Source of the DNA: Bradyrhizobium diazoefficiens
GTDB lineage: Bacteria > Pseudomonadota > Alphaproteobacteria > Rhizobiales > Xanthobacteraceae
DNA length: 64,000 bases
Assembly: GCF_018129965.1 (NCBI RefSeq)
Contig: NZ_JAFCKW010000024.1
Location: 25,897 to 89,896, forward strand
Direction of reading: 5' to 3'
Shown here: positions 17,135 to 26,141 of the stretch, piece by piece
Numbering within the stretch: position 1 is the stretch's first letter
Layout of the letters: the number at the start of each line of letters is the position of its first letter
Notes under the pieces: model-generated
The model's input: the letters and a program-made list of their open reading frames with translations, nothing else
What the model was told of the DNA's origin: nothing
Database searches by the model: none
Program-made: the position numbers and the translations under genes

Positions 17135-20104
17135 ATGGCCAAAGCCGCCTCGAAGCCCAATAAAACTGCAGTGAAATCAAAGGCCTCCGCCAAGGCGAAG
17201 GCCGCGCCGGCGGCTCGCAAGGTGCTGCCCAAGAGCGCCGCCAAGCCGGTTGCCAAGCCCAATGCCAAGCCTGTCGGCAAGGCGGCTGCGAAGCCCGCCG
17301 CCAAGACCGCTGCCAGGACCGTCTCGAAGCCTGCCGCAAAGCCGGTCTCAAAGCCTGCGGCCAAGCCGGTTGCGCCGAAAGTCGCTGCGAAGTCCGCACC
17401 GGGCAAGGCGGCGAACGTCGCCAAGGCCGGCAAGTGGGTCTACACGTTCGGTGACGGCAAGGCCGAGGGTCGGACGGAAATGCGCGACCTGCTCGGCGGC
17501 AAGGGCGCCAATCTCGCCGAGATGGCCAATCTCGGCCTGCCGGTGCCTCCGGGCTTCACCATCCCCACCTCGGTCTGCACCTATTTCTACGCCCACGACA
17601 AATCCTACCCCAAGGAATTGCAGGCGCAGGTCGAGAAGGCGCTCGACCATGTCGGCAAATTGACCGGCAAGATCTTCGGCGACACCAAGAACCCGCTGCT
17701 CGTGTCCGTGCGCTCCGGTGCGCGCGCCTCGATGCCGGGCATGATGGACACCGTGCTCAACCTCGGTCTCAACGATCAGACCGTGGAAGCGCTGTCGGAA
17801 CTGTCGGGCGACCGCCGCTTCGCCTATGACAGCTATCGCCGCTTCATCACCATGTATTCGGACGTGGTGCTCGGCTTCGAGCATCATCACTTCGAGGAAA
17901 TCCTCGACACCTTCAAGGACAGCCAGGGCTATACGCTCGACACCGATCTGTCGGCCGAGGACTGGGTCGATCTGGTCGGCAAGTACAAGGACGCGGTGGC
18001 GCGCGAGACCGGCAAGGAATTCCCGCAGGATCCGCACGACCAGCTCTGGGGTGCGATCGGCGCGGTGTTCTCATCCTGGATGAACGCGCGCGCGGTGACC
18101 TATCGCAAGCTGCACGACATTCCGGAATCCTGGGGCACCGCGGTCAACGTGCAGGCCATGGTGTTCGGCAACATGGGCGAGACCTCGGCGACCGGCGTTG
18201 CATTCACGCGCAACCCCTCGACCGGCGAGAGCAAGCTCTACGGCGAGTTCCTGATCAACGCGCAGGGCGAGGACGTGGTGGCGGGCATCCGCACGCCGCA
18301 GGACATCACCGAGGACGCGCGCAAGGAATCCGGCTCCGACAAGGCGTCGATGGAAGCGGCGATGCCGGAGGCCTTCAAGGAGCTGACGCGCATCTACACG
18401 CTGCTCGAAAAGCACTACCGCGACATGCAGGACATGGAGTTCACGGTCGAGCAGGGCAAGCTGTGGATGCTCCAGACCCGCGGCGGCAAGCGCACCGCGA
18501 AGGCGGCGCTGCGCATCGCGGTCGAACTCGCCAACGAAGGTTTGATCACGAAGAACGAAGCGGTGATGCGGATCGATCCTGCCTCGCTCGATCAGCTCCT
18601 GCATCCGGCCATCGACCCCGGCGCCAAGCGCGACGTGATCGCGACCGGCCTGCCGGCCTCGCCCGGTGCTGCTTCCGGCGAGATCGTGTTCTCCTCGGAT
18701 GAAGCGGCCAAGCTGCAGGCCGACGGGCGCAAGGTGATCCTGGTCCGCATCGAGACCAGCCCCGAAGACATCCACGGCATGCACGCGGCCGAAGGCATCC
18801 TGACCACCCGCGGCGGCATGACCTCGCACGCCGCCGTGGTCGCGCGCGGCATGGGCAAGCCATGCGTCTCCGGCTGCGGCACCATCCGCGTCGATTACGG
18901 CCGCGGCACCATGAGCATCGGCTCGCGCAGCTTCAAGACCGGCGACGTCATCACCATCGACGGCTCGCTCGGCCAGGTGCTTGCCGGCCGCATGCCGATG
19001 ATCGAGCCGGAGCTTTCCGGCGAGTTTGGCACGCTGATGAAGTGGGCCGATCAGGTCCGCAAGATCGGCGTACGCGTCAACGGCGATACGCCGGAGGACG
19101 CGCGCACGGCGATCAAGTTCGGCGCCGAAGGCATTGGCCTGTGCCGTACCGAGCACATGTTCTTCGAGGAGACGCGCATCCGCACGGTGCGCGAGATGAT
19201 CCTCTCCGAAGACGAACAGTCGCGTCGCGCCGCGCTCGCAAAACTGCTGCCGATGCAGCGCGCCGACTTCGTCGAGCTGTTCGAGATCATGAAGGGCCTG
19301 CCCGTCACGATCCGGCTTCTGGATCCCCCCCTCCATGAATTCCTGCCGCACACCCATGCCGAGGTCGAGGAAGTGGCGCGCGCCATGAACACCGACCCGC
19401 GGCGCCTCGCCGACCGCGCGCGCGAGCTTTCGGAGTTCAACCCGATGCTCGGCTTCCGTGGCTGCCGTATCGCGATCGCCTATCCTGAAATCGCCGAGAT
19501 GCAGGCGCGCGCGATCTTCGAGGCAGCGGTCGAGGCCGAGAAGCGTACCGGCAAGGCCGTCGGCCTCGAGGTGATGGTGCCGCTGATCGCGACAAAGATG
19601 GAACTCGACCTCGTCAAGGCGCGGATCGACGCCACCGCGAAGGCGGTGATGCGCGAAACCGGCACCAAGATCGCCTATCAGGTCGGCACCATGATCGAGC
19701 TGCCGCGCGCCTGTCTGCTCGCAGGCGAGATCGCGGAGAGCGCCGAATTCTTCTCGTTCGGCACCAACGACCTGACGCAGACCACCTACGGCATCAGCCG
19801 CGACGATGCCGCGAGCTTCCTCGGGACCTACGTGTCCAAGGGGATTCTGCCGATCGATCCGTTCGTGGCGCTCGACCAGGAAGGCGTCGGCGAACTTGTC
19901 AAGATCGGCGTGGCGCGCGGCCGCAAGACGCGGGCGAAGCTCAAGGTCGGCATCTGCGGCGAGCACGGCGGCGATCCAGCCTCCGTCGCCTTCTGCCACA
20001 ATATCGGCCTCGACTACGTCTCCTGCTCGCCCTACCGCGTGCCGATCGCACGCCTCGCCGCCGCCCAGGCCGCGCTCGGCAAGGACGTGGCAAGCCAGGC
20101 ATAG
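17135..20104 (+). CDS. ppdK: Pyruvate, phosphate dikinase with H1-like N-terminal tail
   Basis: 989 residues from ATG 17135 (a GTG at 17126 is also in frame). It interconverts pyruvate, ATP and Pi with PEP, AMP and PPi. Residues about 1-95 are made almost only of Lys, Ala, Pro and Val in AAKPVxKP-type repeats, like a histone H1 tail. From residue about 99 (WVYTFGDGKAEG) the normal enzyme follows: nucleotide-binding domain (MRDLLGGKGANLAEMA), the phosphohistidine H565 in GGMTSHAAVVARGMGKP, and the C-terminal PEP-binding domain ending KVGICGEHGGDPASV. The usual length is 870-900, so the tail explains the excess. Confidence 0.95.
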   Translation: MAKAASKPNKTAVKSKASAKAKAAPAARKVLPKSAAKPVAKPNAKPVGKAAAKPAAKTAARTVSKPAAKPVSKPAAKPVAPKVAAKSAPGKAANVAKAGKWVYTFGDGKAEGRTEMRDLLGGKGANLAEMANLGLPVPPGFTIPTSVCTYFYAHDKSYPKELQAQVEKALDHVGKLTGKIFGDTKNPLLVSVRSGARASMPGMMDTVLNLGLNDQTVEALSELSGDRRFAYDSYRRFITMYSDVVLGFEHHHFEEILDTFKDSQGYTLDTDLSAEDWVDLVGKYKDAVARETGKEFPQDPHDQLWGAIGAVFSSWMNARAVTYRKLHDIPESWGTAVNVQAMVFGNMGETSATGVAFTRNPSTGESKLYGEFLINAQGEDVVAGIRTPQDITEDARKESGSDKASMEAAMPEAFKELTRIYTLLEKHYRDMQDMEFTVEQGKLWMLQTRGGKRTAKAALRIAVELANEGLITKNEAVMRIDPASLDQLLHPAIDPGAKRDVIATGLPASPGAASGEIVFSSDEAAKLQADGRKVILVRIETSPEDIHGMHAAEGILTTRGGMTSHAAVVARGMGKPCVSGCGTIRVDYGRGTMSIGSRSFKTGDVITIDGSLGQVLAGRMPMIEPELSGEFGTLMKWADQVRKIGVRVNGDTPEDARTAIKFGAEGIGLCRTEHMFFEETRIRTVREMILSEDEQSRRAALAKLLPMQRADFVELFEIMKGLPVTIRLLDPPLHEFLPHTHAEVEEVARAMNTDPRRLADRARELSEFNPMLGFRGCRIAIAYPEIAEMQARAIFEAAVEAEKRTGKAVGLEVMVPLIATKMELDLVKARIDATAKAVMRETGTKIAYQVGTMIELPRACLLAGEIAESAEFFSFGTNDLTQTTYGISRDDAASFLGTYVSKGILPIDPFVALDQEGVGELVKIGVARGRKTRAKLKVGICGEHGGDPASVAFCHNIGLDYVSCSPYRVPIARLAAAQAALGKDVASQA

Positions 20105-20130
20105 GCGCGAGTGCAGTCTTGAATGCGAAA

Positions 20131-20163
20131 GGGGCGGGGCCAAACCCCGCCTCTTTTCATTTT
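20131..20163 (+). terminator. Rho-independent terminator after ppdK
   Basis: Stem GGCGGGG (20133-20139) pairs with CCCCGCC (20145-20151) around CCAAA-type loop bases, followed by TCTTTTCATTTT. It begins 27 bases after the ppdK stop. Confidence 0.8.
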
Positions 20164-20190
20164 GTGGGACGCTGTTTCCAAGGATTCGCG

Positions 20191-20290
20191 GTCATCGCCC
20201 GGCCTCGACCGGGCGATCCAGTACGCCGAGACAGCAGCGATTTAACCGAGAAGCTCGGGCGTACTGGATGCTCCGCCTTCGCTTGGCATG
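20191..20290. repeat. Interspersed palindromic repeat, 'ATCCAGTACGCC' family, copy 1
   Basis: Bases gggcgatccagtacgccgag and cgggcgtactggatgctccg are inverted partners. A related copy lies at 45401-45502. The rest of the 480-base gap from ppdK to the SleB-type gene (20291-20585) is more AT-rich, especially near 20470-20530, and probably holds the promoter of the downstream gene; no gene was seen there. Confidence 0.7.
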
Positions 20291-20585
20291 GCACCGCTGG
20301 TGTGGATGTCTCGCAATCAACGGAACCGCCCGTCCCGCAATGAGACGCGCGCGCAAGAGTTCCTTCACCATATCCGTCCACCGGATATTCACCACGTCCC
20401 GCCAGCTCAAATTTACCAAGCGATTCGATCGGCGCGTGAAAACGCGCGTGATCGCTTGCGTGTGCCGCGCATGCAACGTCGATTAATTCTTCGGCAACCT
20501 AAATTAGCTACTCACGAAAAAGATCGAATTGCACGGATGTACTGAGGTTCGATCGAACTAGCGTAAGCGTAGCGTGAGCGTATCG

Positions 20586-22052
20586 ATGTCTGTGTTGCGT
20601 AACCATCCGAAGGGCGCGCGGTTCGCGTCCTTCGGAATCGGTCTCTGCATCTTCGCATTGATGCCGAGAGAGACCGGTTATCAGGATATTGCCTCCCTGC
20701 TTGCACGTCAGCCCGGCGTCGCCGAGCGCTGGCAGAAGCAGGTGTTTTCCGCGGCATCCTCGATCCAGCTCGCCACCTACAGTTTTTCCCGCCCGATCGG
20801 CACGTCGGTTCCGCAGAGCGCGATGGTTCGTCTTGCGAGCCTCGATGGTCGCGACGTCACCGGCGCGCTCGGACGCAATCCAGCGCTGCAGGCGCCGCCG
20901 CGCTACCAGGCCGCCGATTTTCCCAAGGTCGATCGCTCGATGAAGGGTGATCGCCTCGCAACCGTGACACCGGCGCAGCCGCCCGAGACGTCAGAGCCGG
21001 CCGCGGCACCCGCGAGCCAGGATCCGGCGACCTCGAACAGCTCGGTGTTCGGCGCCAAGACCGCCGCATTGCCAGAAGCGATGCCAGAGCCAATGCTGCC
21101 TGTGTCCGCAGCCGCACTCGATCCCGAACTCGCCGAAGCGCTGCGCGCGCCGCCATTGCCGCAATATACCCATGCCCCGCCGGCCAGCGACGTCGCGCCC
21201 TCGTTCGCGGTGCAGCCGCTGGAGGCGCTCAAGCGCACCGCCGCGCCCATCACGCCGCTGCGCGATCCTTTCAGCGTCAAGACTTCGAACCTGTTCTTCG
21301 GCAGTTCCTCGCTCGGCGGCAGCGCCGAGAGCATCGAGAGCTGGCAGCCCGGCACCGAGCCGCTGATCGTGATGCCCGACCCCGACATGAAGGTGACGGC
21401 GTCGCTGTCGCCGCCGACGGAGCAGATTGCCAGGGACATCGAAAGCGGCGAGAGCGTCGCGCCAAAAGGCGAGGTCAATGCCGACAACCAGCGCGCCAAA
21501 TCGCCGGCGGAGCGCCTGGGGCTCGACGCGAAGTCGCGCGCGAAATCGGAAAAGTGTCTCGCCGAAGCGGTCTATTTCGAGTCGCGCGGCGAAGCCGTGC
21601 GCGGCCAGATCGCGGTCGCGCAGGTGGTGATGAACCGGGTGTTCTCCGGCAAATATCCCGACACCGTCTGCGGCGCGGTCTACCAGAACAAGCACCGGCA
21701 TCTCGCCTGCCAGTTCACCTTCGCCTGCGACAACAATCCCGACGTGATCCGCGAGCCCGAAATGTGGGAGCGCGCCAAGAAAATCTCCAAGGCGATGCTC
21801 GACGGCCAGATCTGGCTGCCCGAGGTCGGCAAGTCGACGCACTACCACGCCTATTGGGTGCGTCCGTCCTGGGTCGCCGAGATGAAGAAGATGTACAAGA
21901 CCGGCGTGCACACCTTCTACCGGCCGCGCGCCTGGGGCGACGGCAGCGAGGAACCGAGCTGGGGCACCCCGGCGCAGACCGCCGCGCTGTCCGCCGAACT
22001 CGCCCAGGAAGCAAAGAGTTCCGCCGAGATGGGCGTGACCGAGCGAAGGTAG
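20586..22052 (+). CDS. Cell wall hydrolase, SleB-type (hydrolase_2)
   Basis: 488 residues. The N-terminus carries a hydrophobic segment (FASFGIGLCIFALM, about 12-25) that can serve as signal or anchor. A long Pro/Ala/Ser-rich linker spans about 50-310. The SleB domain follows from about 320: CLAEAVYFESRGE with the likely catalytic Glu327, QIAVAQVVMNRVFSGKYPDTVCGAVYQ and HLACQFTFACD. Such enzymes cut peptidoglycan glycan strands. GTG 20574 is an in-frame alternative start; neither has a strong ribosome site. Confidence 0.85.
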   Translation: MSVLRNHPKGARFASFGIGLCIFALMPRETGYQDIASLLARQPGVAERWQKQVFSAASSIQLATYSFSRPIGTSVPQSAMVRLASLDGRDVTGALGRNPALQAPPRYQAADFPKVDRSMKGDRLATVTPAQPPETSEPAAAPASQDPATSNSSVFGAKTAALPEAMPEPMLPVSAAALDPELAEALRAPPLPQYTHAPPASDVAPSFAVQPLEALKRTAAPITPLRDPFSVKTSNLFFGSSSLGGSAESIESWQPGTEPLIVMPDPDMKVTASLSPPTEQIARDIESGESVAPKGEVNADNQRAKSPAERLGLDAKSRAKSEKCLAEAVYFESRGEAVRGQIAVAQVVMNRVFSGKYPDTVCGAVYQNKHRHLACQFTFACDNNPDVIREPEMWERAKKISKAMLDGQIWLPEVGKSTHYHAYWVRPSWVAEMKKMYKTGVHTFYRPRAWGDGSEEPSWGTPAQTAALSAELAQEAKSSAEMGVTERR

Positions 22053-22075
22053 TCGAACGCCAATATCTCTCCTGC

Positions 22076-22167
22076 GTCGTGGCCGGGCGAAACACTTGTC
22101 CCGGCCATCGACATTTTTGGGCCAGCGCAGCAAGGTCGTGGATGCCCGGGACGAGCCCGGGCATGAC
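22076..22167. repeat. Interspersed palindromic repeat, 'CATGCCCGGGC' family, degenerate copy 2
   Basis: The end gatgcccgggacgagcccgggcatgac matches copies at 12863-12941 and 41054-41137; the left half (ggccgggcgaaacacttgtc) has diverged. It lies between the convergent SleB-type gene and nadC. Confidence 0.68.
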
Positions 22168-22189
22168 GACGCTTTGCGAGGTGCCAACC

Positions 22190-23068
22190 TCACGCCTCGA
22201 TATCCAGCGCACAGTCCAGATTGGGCGCCGAATGCGTCAGCGCGCCGGAGGAGGCGTAGTCGACGCCGGTCGCCGCGATCGCAGCGATCGAGTCCGGTGT
22301 GACGTCGCCGGATGCCTCCAGCTTGACGCGGCCCTGGTTGATCCGCACCGCCTCGCGCAGCGTTGCAAGATCCATGTTGTCGAGCAGCACGGCATCGGCG
22401 AGCCCGGTGTCGAGCACCTCGTGCAATTGCGCGAGCGTGTCGACCTCGATCTCGATCTTGACGAGATGGCCGGCATGGGCGCGGGCGCGCTCCAGCACCG
22501 GGCGGATGCCGCCGGCGACCGCGATGTGATTGTCCTTGATCAGGATCGCATCGTCGAGACCGAAGCGGTGGTTGAAGCCGCCGCCGCAGCGCACCGCGTA
22601 TTTCTCCAGGGCCCGCAGTCCCGGCGTGGTCTTGCGCGTGCAGCAGATGCGCATCTGCGTTCCTTCGGTGCGCGCGACATAGTCCGCCGTGAGCGTTGCG
22701 ACGCCGGACAGGCGGCCGACGAAATTCAGCGCGGTTCGCTCCGCCGTGAGAATGGCGCGCGCCGGGCCTGCGATCGTCAGCACCTGCTGCCCGCGGGCAA
22801 CGCGTGCGGCATCGCGGAGTTGCGCGCGCACCTCGATGTCGGGCGAAAGCTTTTGCAGCGTCGCCAGCGCGAGCGGCAGGCCGGCGATCACGCCGGGCTG
22901 CCGCGCGACGAGGACGGCCTCCGCCCGTGTCGCCTCCGGAATCGTCGCGAGCGAGGTGATGTCGCCGGCACGGCCGAGATCCTCGTCCAGTGCGCGCTGC
23001 ACGGCCGCGTCGATCGCGAGCGGCGAGAGGAAGGCGTTGGGATAGAGCAGTGAGGTCGGGGTGATCAT
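22190..23068 (-). CDS. nadC: Nicotinate-nucleotide pyrophosphorylase (quinolinate phosphoribosyltransferase)
   Basis: 292 residues from ATG 23068, which has AAGGAG six bases upstream. It turns quinolinate and PRPP into nicotinate mononucleotide, the third step of de novo NAD synthesis. Typical segments: DEDLGRAGDITS near the N-terminus, LNFVGRLSGVATLT, the CTRKTTPGLRALEKYAV phosphate-binding region, GGGFNHRFGLDDAILIKDNH, and LEASGDVTPDSIAAIAATGV. Last gene of the nadA-nadB-nadC operon, 11 bases after nadB. Confidence 0.96.
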   Translation of the reverse strand: MITPTSLLYPNAFLSPLAIDAAVQRALDEDLGRAGDITSLATIPEATRAEAVLVARQPGVIAGLPLALATLQKLSPDIEVRAQLRDAARVARGQQVLTIAGPARAILTAERTALNFVGRLSGVATLTADYVARTEGTQMRICCTRKTTPGLRALEKYAVRCGGGFNHRFGLDDAILIKDNHIAVAGGIRPVLERARAHAGHLVKIEIEVDTLAQLHEVLDTGLADAVLLDNMDLATLREAVRINQGRVKLEASGDVTPDSIAAIAATGVDYASSGALTHSAPNLDCALDIEA

Positions 23069-23079
23069 GGTGGTCTCCT

Positions 23080-24687
23080 TCAGGCGATCAGGGATTGGGC
23101 GGTACGCGGCAGCTTGTGTTCGCTCAGGCTTTCGGCGACCTCGCGTGCTGCGGCGAGCGTGGTCATGGTTCTCTGCGCCAGCGCGGGCAGATCCGCCGGA
23201 TGATCGGAGCGGACATGCGCGCCGCGGCTCTCGCGCCGGGTCCACGCCGAGGCGGCGACGAGCAGGGCCGCTGTCGCCATGTTGCGGACGGCGGTGCTGG
23301 TGGCTTCGTGTTCGAGCGCTGCGAAGCTGCGCACCGCTTCGGCAAGTCCGTCACCGTCGCGGATGACGCCCACGCGCGCGCTCATCATCGTTCGCAGCCG
23401 CGTCACGGCCGCTGCGTCAGGCCTGCCGCCGCGCGGCGTCACCAGCGCATCGGGCAGGCGGGCCGGCGAAGGGATGGCGCGACCCGCGATGTCGTCGGCG
23501 ATCCGTGCGGCGTAAACCACGGCCTCGAGCAGCGAATTCGATGCGAGCCGGTTGGCGCCGTGCGCGCCGGTCGACGACACCTCGCCGCCGGCCCAGAGCC
23601 CGTCGATCGAGCTGAGGCCGCGGGCATCCACCGCGATGCCGCCCATATGGTAGTGCGCGGCCGGCGCGATCGGGATGGCTTGCGCGGCGGGATCGATCCC
23701 GGCGGCGATGCAGCTTGCGTACACTGTAGGAAATGTCTCGGCGAAGCGCGTGCCCAGCGCTGCCCGCGCATCGAGGAAGGCGCCGCGCCCCGCCGCGATC
23801 TCCGCGAACACGGCGCGGGCCACGATGTCGCGCGGGGCGAGCTCGGCGAGCGGATGGAGCGCCGGCATGAAGCGCTCGCCCTTGCCGTTGATCAGCGTCG
23901 CGCCTTCGCCGCGCAGCGCTTCGGTCGCAAGCGGCGCCGGGTCGCGCCCGGTCATGATGGCGGTCGGGTGGAATTGCACGAATTCGGGGTCGGCAATGAC
24001 GGCCCCGGCGCGCGCGGCGATCGCAAGGCCCGATCCGCTCGCCTCGTCCGGATTTGTGGTGACGGCATAGAGATGGCCGATGCCGCCGGTGGCGAGCACC
24101 ACCGTGCGCGAGGCGATCATCGTCGGCCTTGCGGCAGAGTTGCCGGCCTCCCGCAATTGCAGGCCGGTGACCGCGCCGTCCTCGGTCAGCAGCGCTTCGG
24201 CGACGAAGCCCTCGATCAGCCGGATCGACGGCGTGCGCCGCACGGCGTCACTCAAGGCGGCGATGATCGCCGCGCCGGCGCCATCGCCGCGCACATGCAC
24301 GATGCGGCGCGCCGAATGCGCGGCTTCACGCCCGACCGCGAGCCGACCTTCGAGATCGCGGTCGAACGGAACGCCATAGGCGAGCAGATCGTGGATCCGC
24401 GGCGCCGCCTCGCGCGCGATGCCGAGCGCGACCGTTTCGTCGACGAGACCGCCGCCCACGGCGATGGTGTCGGCGGCATGGGCTTCCGCCGTATCGCCTT
24501 CGGCAACCGCAGCGGCGATGCCGCCTTGCGCCCAGGCGGAGGACGCGCCCTGTCCGAGCGGCGCAGCCGAGATCAGCGTCACCGGCCGCGGCGCCAGCTT
24601 CAGCGCGCAGAAGAGTCCCGCGAGGCCGCCGCCGACGATGACGACATCGTCGGTGCTGCGGGTGAGGTTGTGGATGTTGTTGGTCAT
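23080..24687 (-). CDS. nadB: L-aspartate oxidase
   Basis: 535 residues from ATG 24687 (an in-frame TTG at 24699 would overlap the end of nadA). FAD enzyme that oxidises aspartate to iminoaspartate, the first step of NAD synthesis. FAD motif VVIVGGGLAGLFCALKL near 19-35; SSAWAQGGIAAAV (about 53-65) and HPTAIMTGRDPAPLATEALRGEG follow; the succinate-dehydrogenase-like segment GGEVSSTGAHGANRLASNSLLEA is intact. The C-terminal helical part is present. Eight bases separate it from nadA. Confidence 0.96.
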   Translation of the reverse strand: MTNNIHNLTRSTDDVVIVGGGLAGLFCALKLAPRPVTLISAAPLGQGASSAWAQGGIAAAVAEGDTAEAHAADTIAVGGGLVDETVALGIAREAAPRIHDLLAYGVPFDRDLEGRLAVGREAAHSARRIVHVRGDGAGAAIIAALSDAVRRTPSIRLIEGFVAEALLTEDGAVTGLQLREAGNSAARPTMIASRTVVLATGGIGHLYAVTTNPDEASGSGLAIAARAGAVIADPEFVQFHPTAIMTGRDPAPLATEALRGEGATLINGKGERFMPALHPLAELAPRDIVARAVFAEIAAGRGAFLDARAALGTRFAETFPTVYASCIAAGIDPAAQAIPIAPAAHYHMGGIAVDARGLSSIDGLWAGGEVSSTGAHGANRLASNSLLEAVVYAARIADDIAGRAIPSPARLPDALVTPRGGRPDAAAVTRLRTMMSARVGVIRDGDGLAEAVRSFAALEHEATSTAVRNMATAALLVAASAWTRRESRGAHVRSDHPADLPALAQRTMTTLAAAREVAESLSEHKLPRTAQSLIA

Positions 24688-24695
24688 GAGCGCTC

Positions 24696-25802
24696 TCAAT
24701 TCTTCAGACTGATCATCCGCTCGACCGATCGCCGCGCGCGTAACCCAAGCTCGGGATCAATCGTCACCTCCTCGCGCAGCGTCAGCAGGCTCTCAAGGAT
24801 GTTGGCGAGCGTGATGCGCTTCATGTGCGGGCAGAGATTGCAGGGGCGCAGCATCTCCACGTCGGGCAGCTCGGCGCGCACATTGTCGGCCATCGAGCAT
24901 TCCGTGATCATGACGAGTCGCCGGGGCCGCTTGGCGCGCACCCAGTTGATCATGTGCGCGGTCGAGCCGGTGAAGTCGGCCTCCGCCAGCACGTCGGGCG
25001 GACATTCGGGATGCGCGATGATCCGCACCGATGGATCGGCCTCGCGATAGGCCCGCAGCTCCTCGCCCGTAAAGCGCTCGTGGACCTCGCAGGCGCCCTT
25101 CCAGGCGATGATCTTCACGTCGGTCTGCGAGGCGACGTAAGTGGCGAGATAACGGTCGGGCAGGAAGATCACGGTTGGTGCGCCCAGGCTCTCGACCACC
25201 TGCACGGCATTCGACGAGGTGCAGCAGATATCGACCTCGGCCTTCACCTCCGCGGACGTGTTGACATAGGCGACCACAGGCACGCCGGGAAACTTTTCTC
25301 GGAGCAGGCGGACGTCCGCCCCCGTGATGCTGGCGGCAAGCGAGCAGCCGGCACGCTGATCCGGGATCAGCACCGTCTTGTCCGGATTGAGCAGCTTGGA
25401 GGTCTCCGCCATGAAGTGCACGCCGCACTGGACGATGATTCCGGCCTTCACCTTGGTGGCTTCGACGGCGAGCTGCAGCGAATCGCCGCCGATGTCAGCG
25501 ACGCCGTGAAAGATCTCCGGCGCCTGGTAGTTGTGCGCGAGGATCACCGCGCCGCGCGCCTGCTTCAGCTCGTTGATCGCCTTGATGCTGGGCGCCATCA
25601 GCGGCCATTCGATCGGCGGGATCACGTGCTTGAGGCGCTCATAGATGGGCGCAGTCGCGCGTTCGACCTCCGGCGTCCAGTCCAGCGCGGGCATCGGCAG
25701 CGCGGAACCGGTGCGCGCCGGCGCAGGGCGGGGCCGGATGGTGGATTCGCCATGCGGCCGGTTGGCAAAGTCGTCGGGGCCGTAAAGTCCAGTGATCGGC
25801 AT
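24696..25802 (-). CDS. nadA: Quinolinate synthase A
   Basis: 368 residues. It condenses iminoaspartate with dihydroxyacetone phosphate to quinolinate and holds a 4Fe-4S cluster. Cluster Cys candidates are in VQCGVHFMAETSK, ICCTSSNAVQV and RPCNLCPHMK. LAHNYQAPEIFHGVADIGGD and the HPECPPDVL segment are typical. The first 40 residues are a non-conserved leader; the ATG at 25802 is followed by the two NadQ-type sites upstream. First gene of nadABC. Confidence 0.96.
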   Translation of the reverse strand: MPITGLYGPDDFANRPHGESTIRPRPAPARTGSALPMPALDWTPEVERATAPIYERLKHVIPPIEWPLMAPSIKAINELKQARGAVILAHNYQAPEIFHGVADIGGDSLQLAVEATKVKAGIIVQCGVHFMAETSKLLNPDKTVLIPDQRAGCSLAASITGADVRLLREKFPGVPVVAYVNTSAEVKAEVDICCTSSNAVQVVESLGAPTVIFLPDRYLATYVASQTDVKIIAWKGACEVHERFTGEELRAYREADPSVRIIAHPECPPDVLAEADFTGSTAHMINWVRAKRPRRLVMITECSMADNVRAELPDVEMLRPCNLCPHMKRITLANILESLLTLREEVTIDPELGLRARRSVERMISLKN

Positions 25803-25824
25803 CGAAGCCTCCCGTACGGTTAAT

Positions 25825-25843
25825 TATGCTCAAAATGAGTATA
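25825..25843. promoter_or_regulatory. NadQ-type operator, proximal copy
   Basis: TATGCTCAAAATGAGTATA is an imperfect palindrome 23 bases before the nadA ATG. A second copy lies 75 bases further upstream. The motif matches, from memory, the site assigned to NadQ in Rhizobiales. Confidence 0.75.
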
Positions 25844-25899
25844 TATGGAGCCCGAGAAATCCGGCCGAGAGGCGGGGTGGGAGTTCATCGGGATTCCAA

Positions 25900-25918
25900 T
25901 ATGCTCAAACTGAGTAAA
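25900..25918. promoter_or_regulatory. NadQ-type operator, distal copy
   Basis: TATGCTCAAACTGAGTAAA differs from the proximal copy at two positions. The spacing of 75 bases (about seven helical turns) would allow loop formation. The remainder of the 340-base gap up to the MFS gene shows no gene. Confidence 0.7.
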
Positions 25919-26141
25919 TCGAAAATAACATCCTTCCGGCGCGGCTGCTAGGTGCTTCCGCACACATTCTCGTCAAGACGCGATCGGTGCCGCCGGGCGA
26001 GGTCTCCGGGAAACGCAATGCTCCTGCAGCAGGTCTTCGTAGGACGCAATCATTTTCGGCTTGGAATTTTCATGCATCTGCATTAAACGCCTGGGGCGCG
26101 GCTGCCTATTCCGGATCCGCCGGCGACAGATGGGGGAGCGC

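Noticed and set aside
18071..20143. 690-residue open frame antisense to ppdK
   Set aside because: Arg/His/Ala-rich shadow of a GC-rich gene; no motif, and the plus strand is a clear enzyme.
23095..25050. 651-residue open frame antisense to nadB and nadA
   Set aside because: Covers two well-defined genes in reverse and has no recognisable domain.
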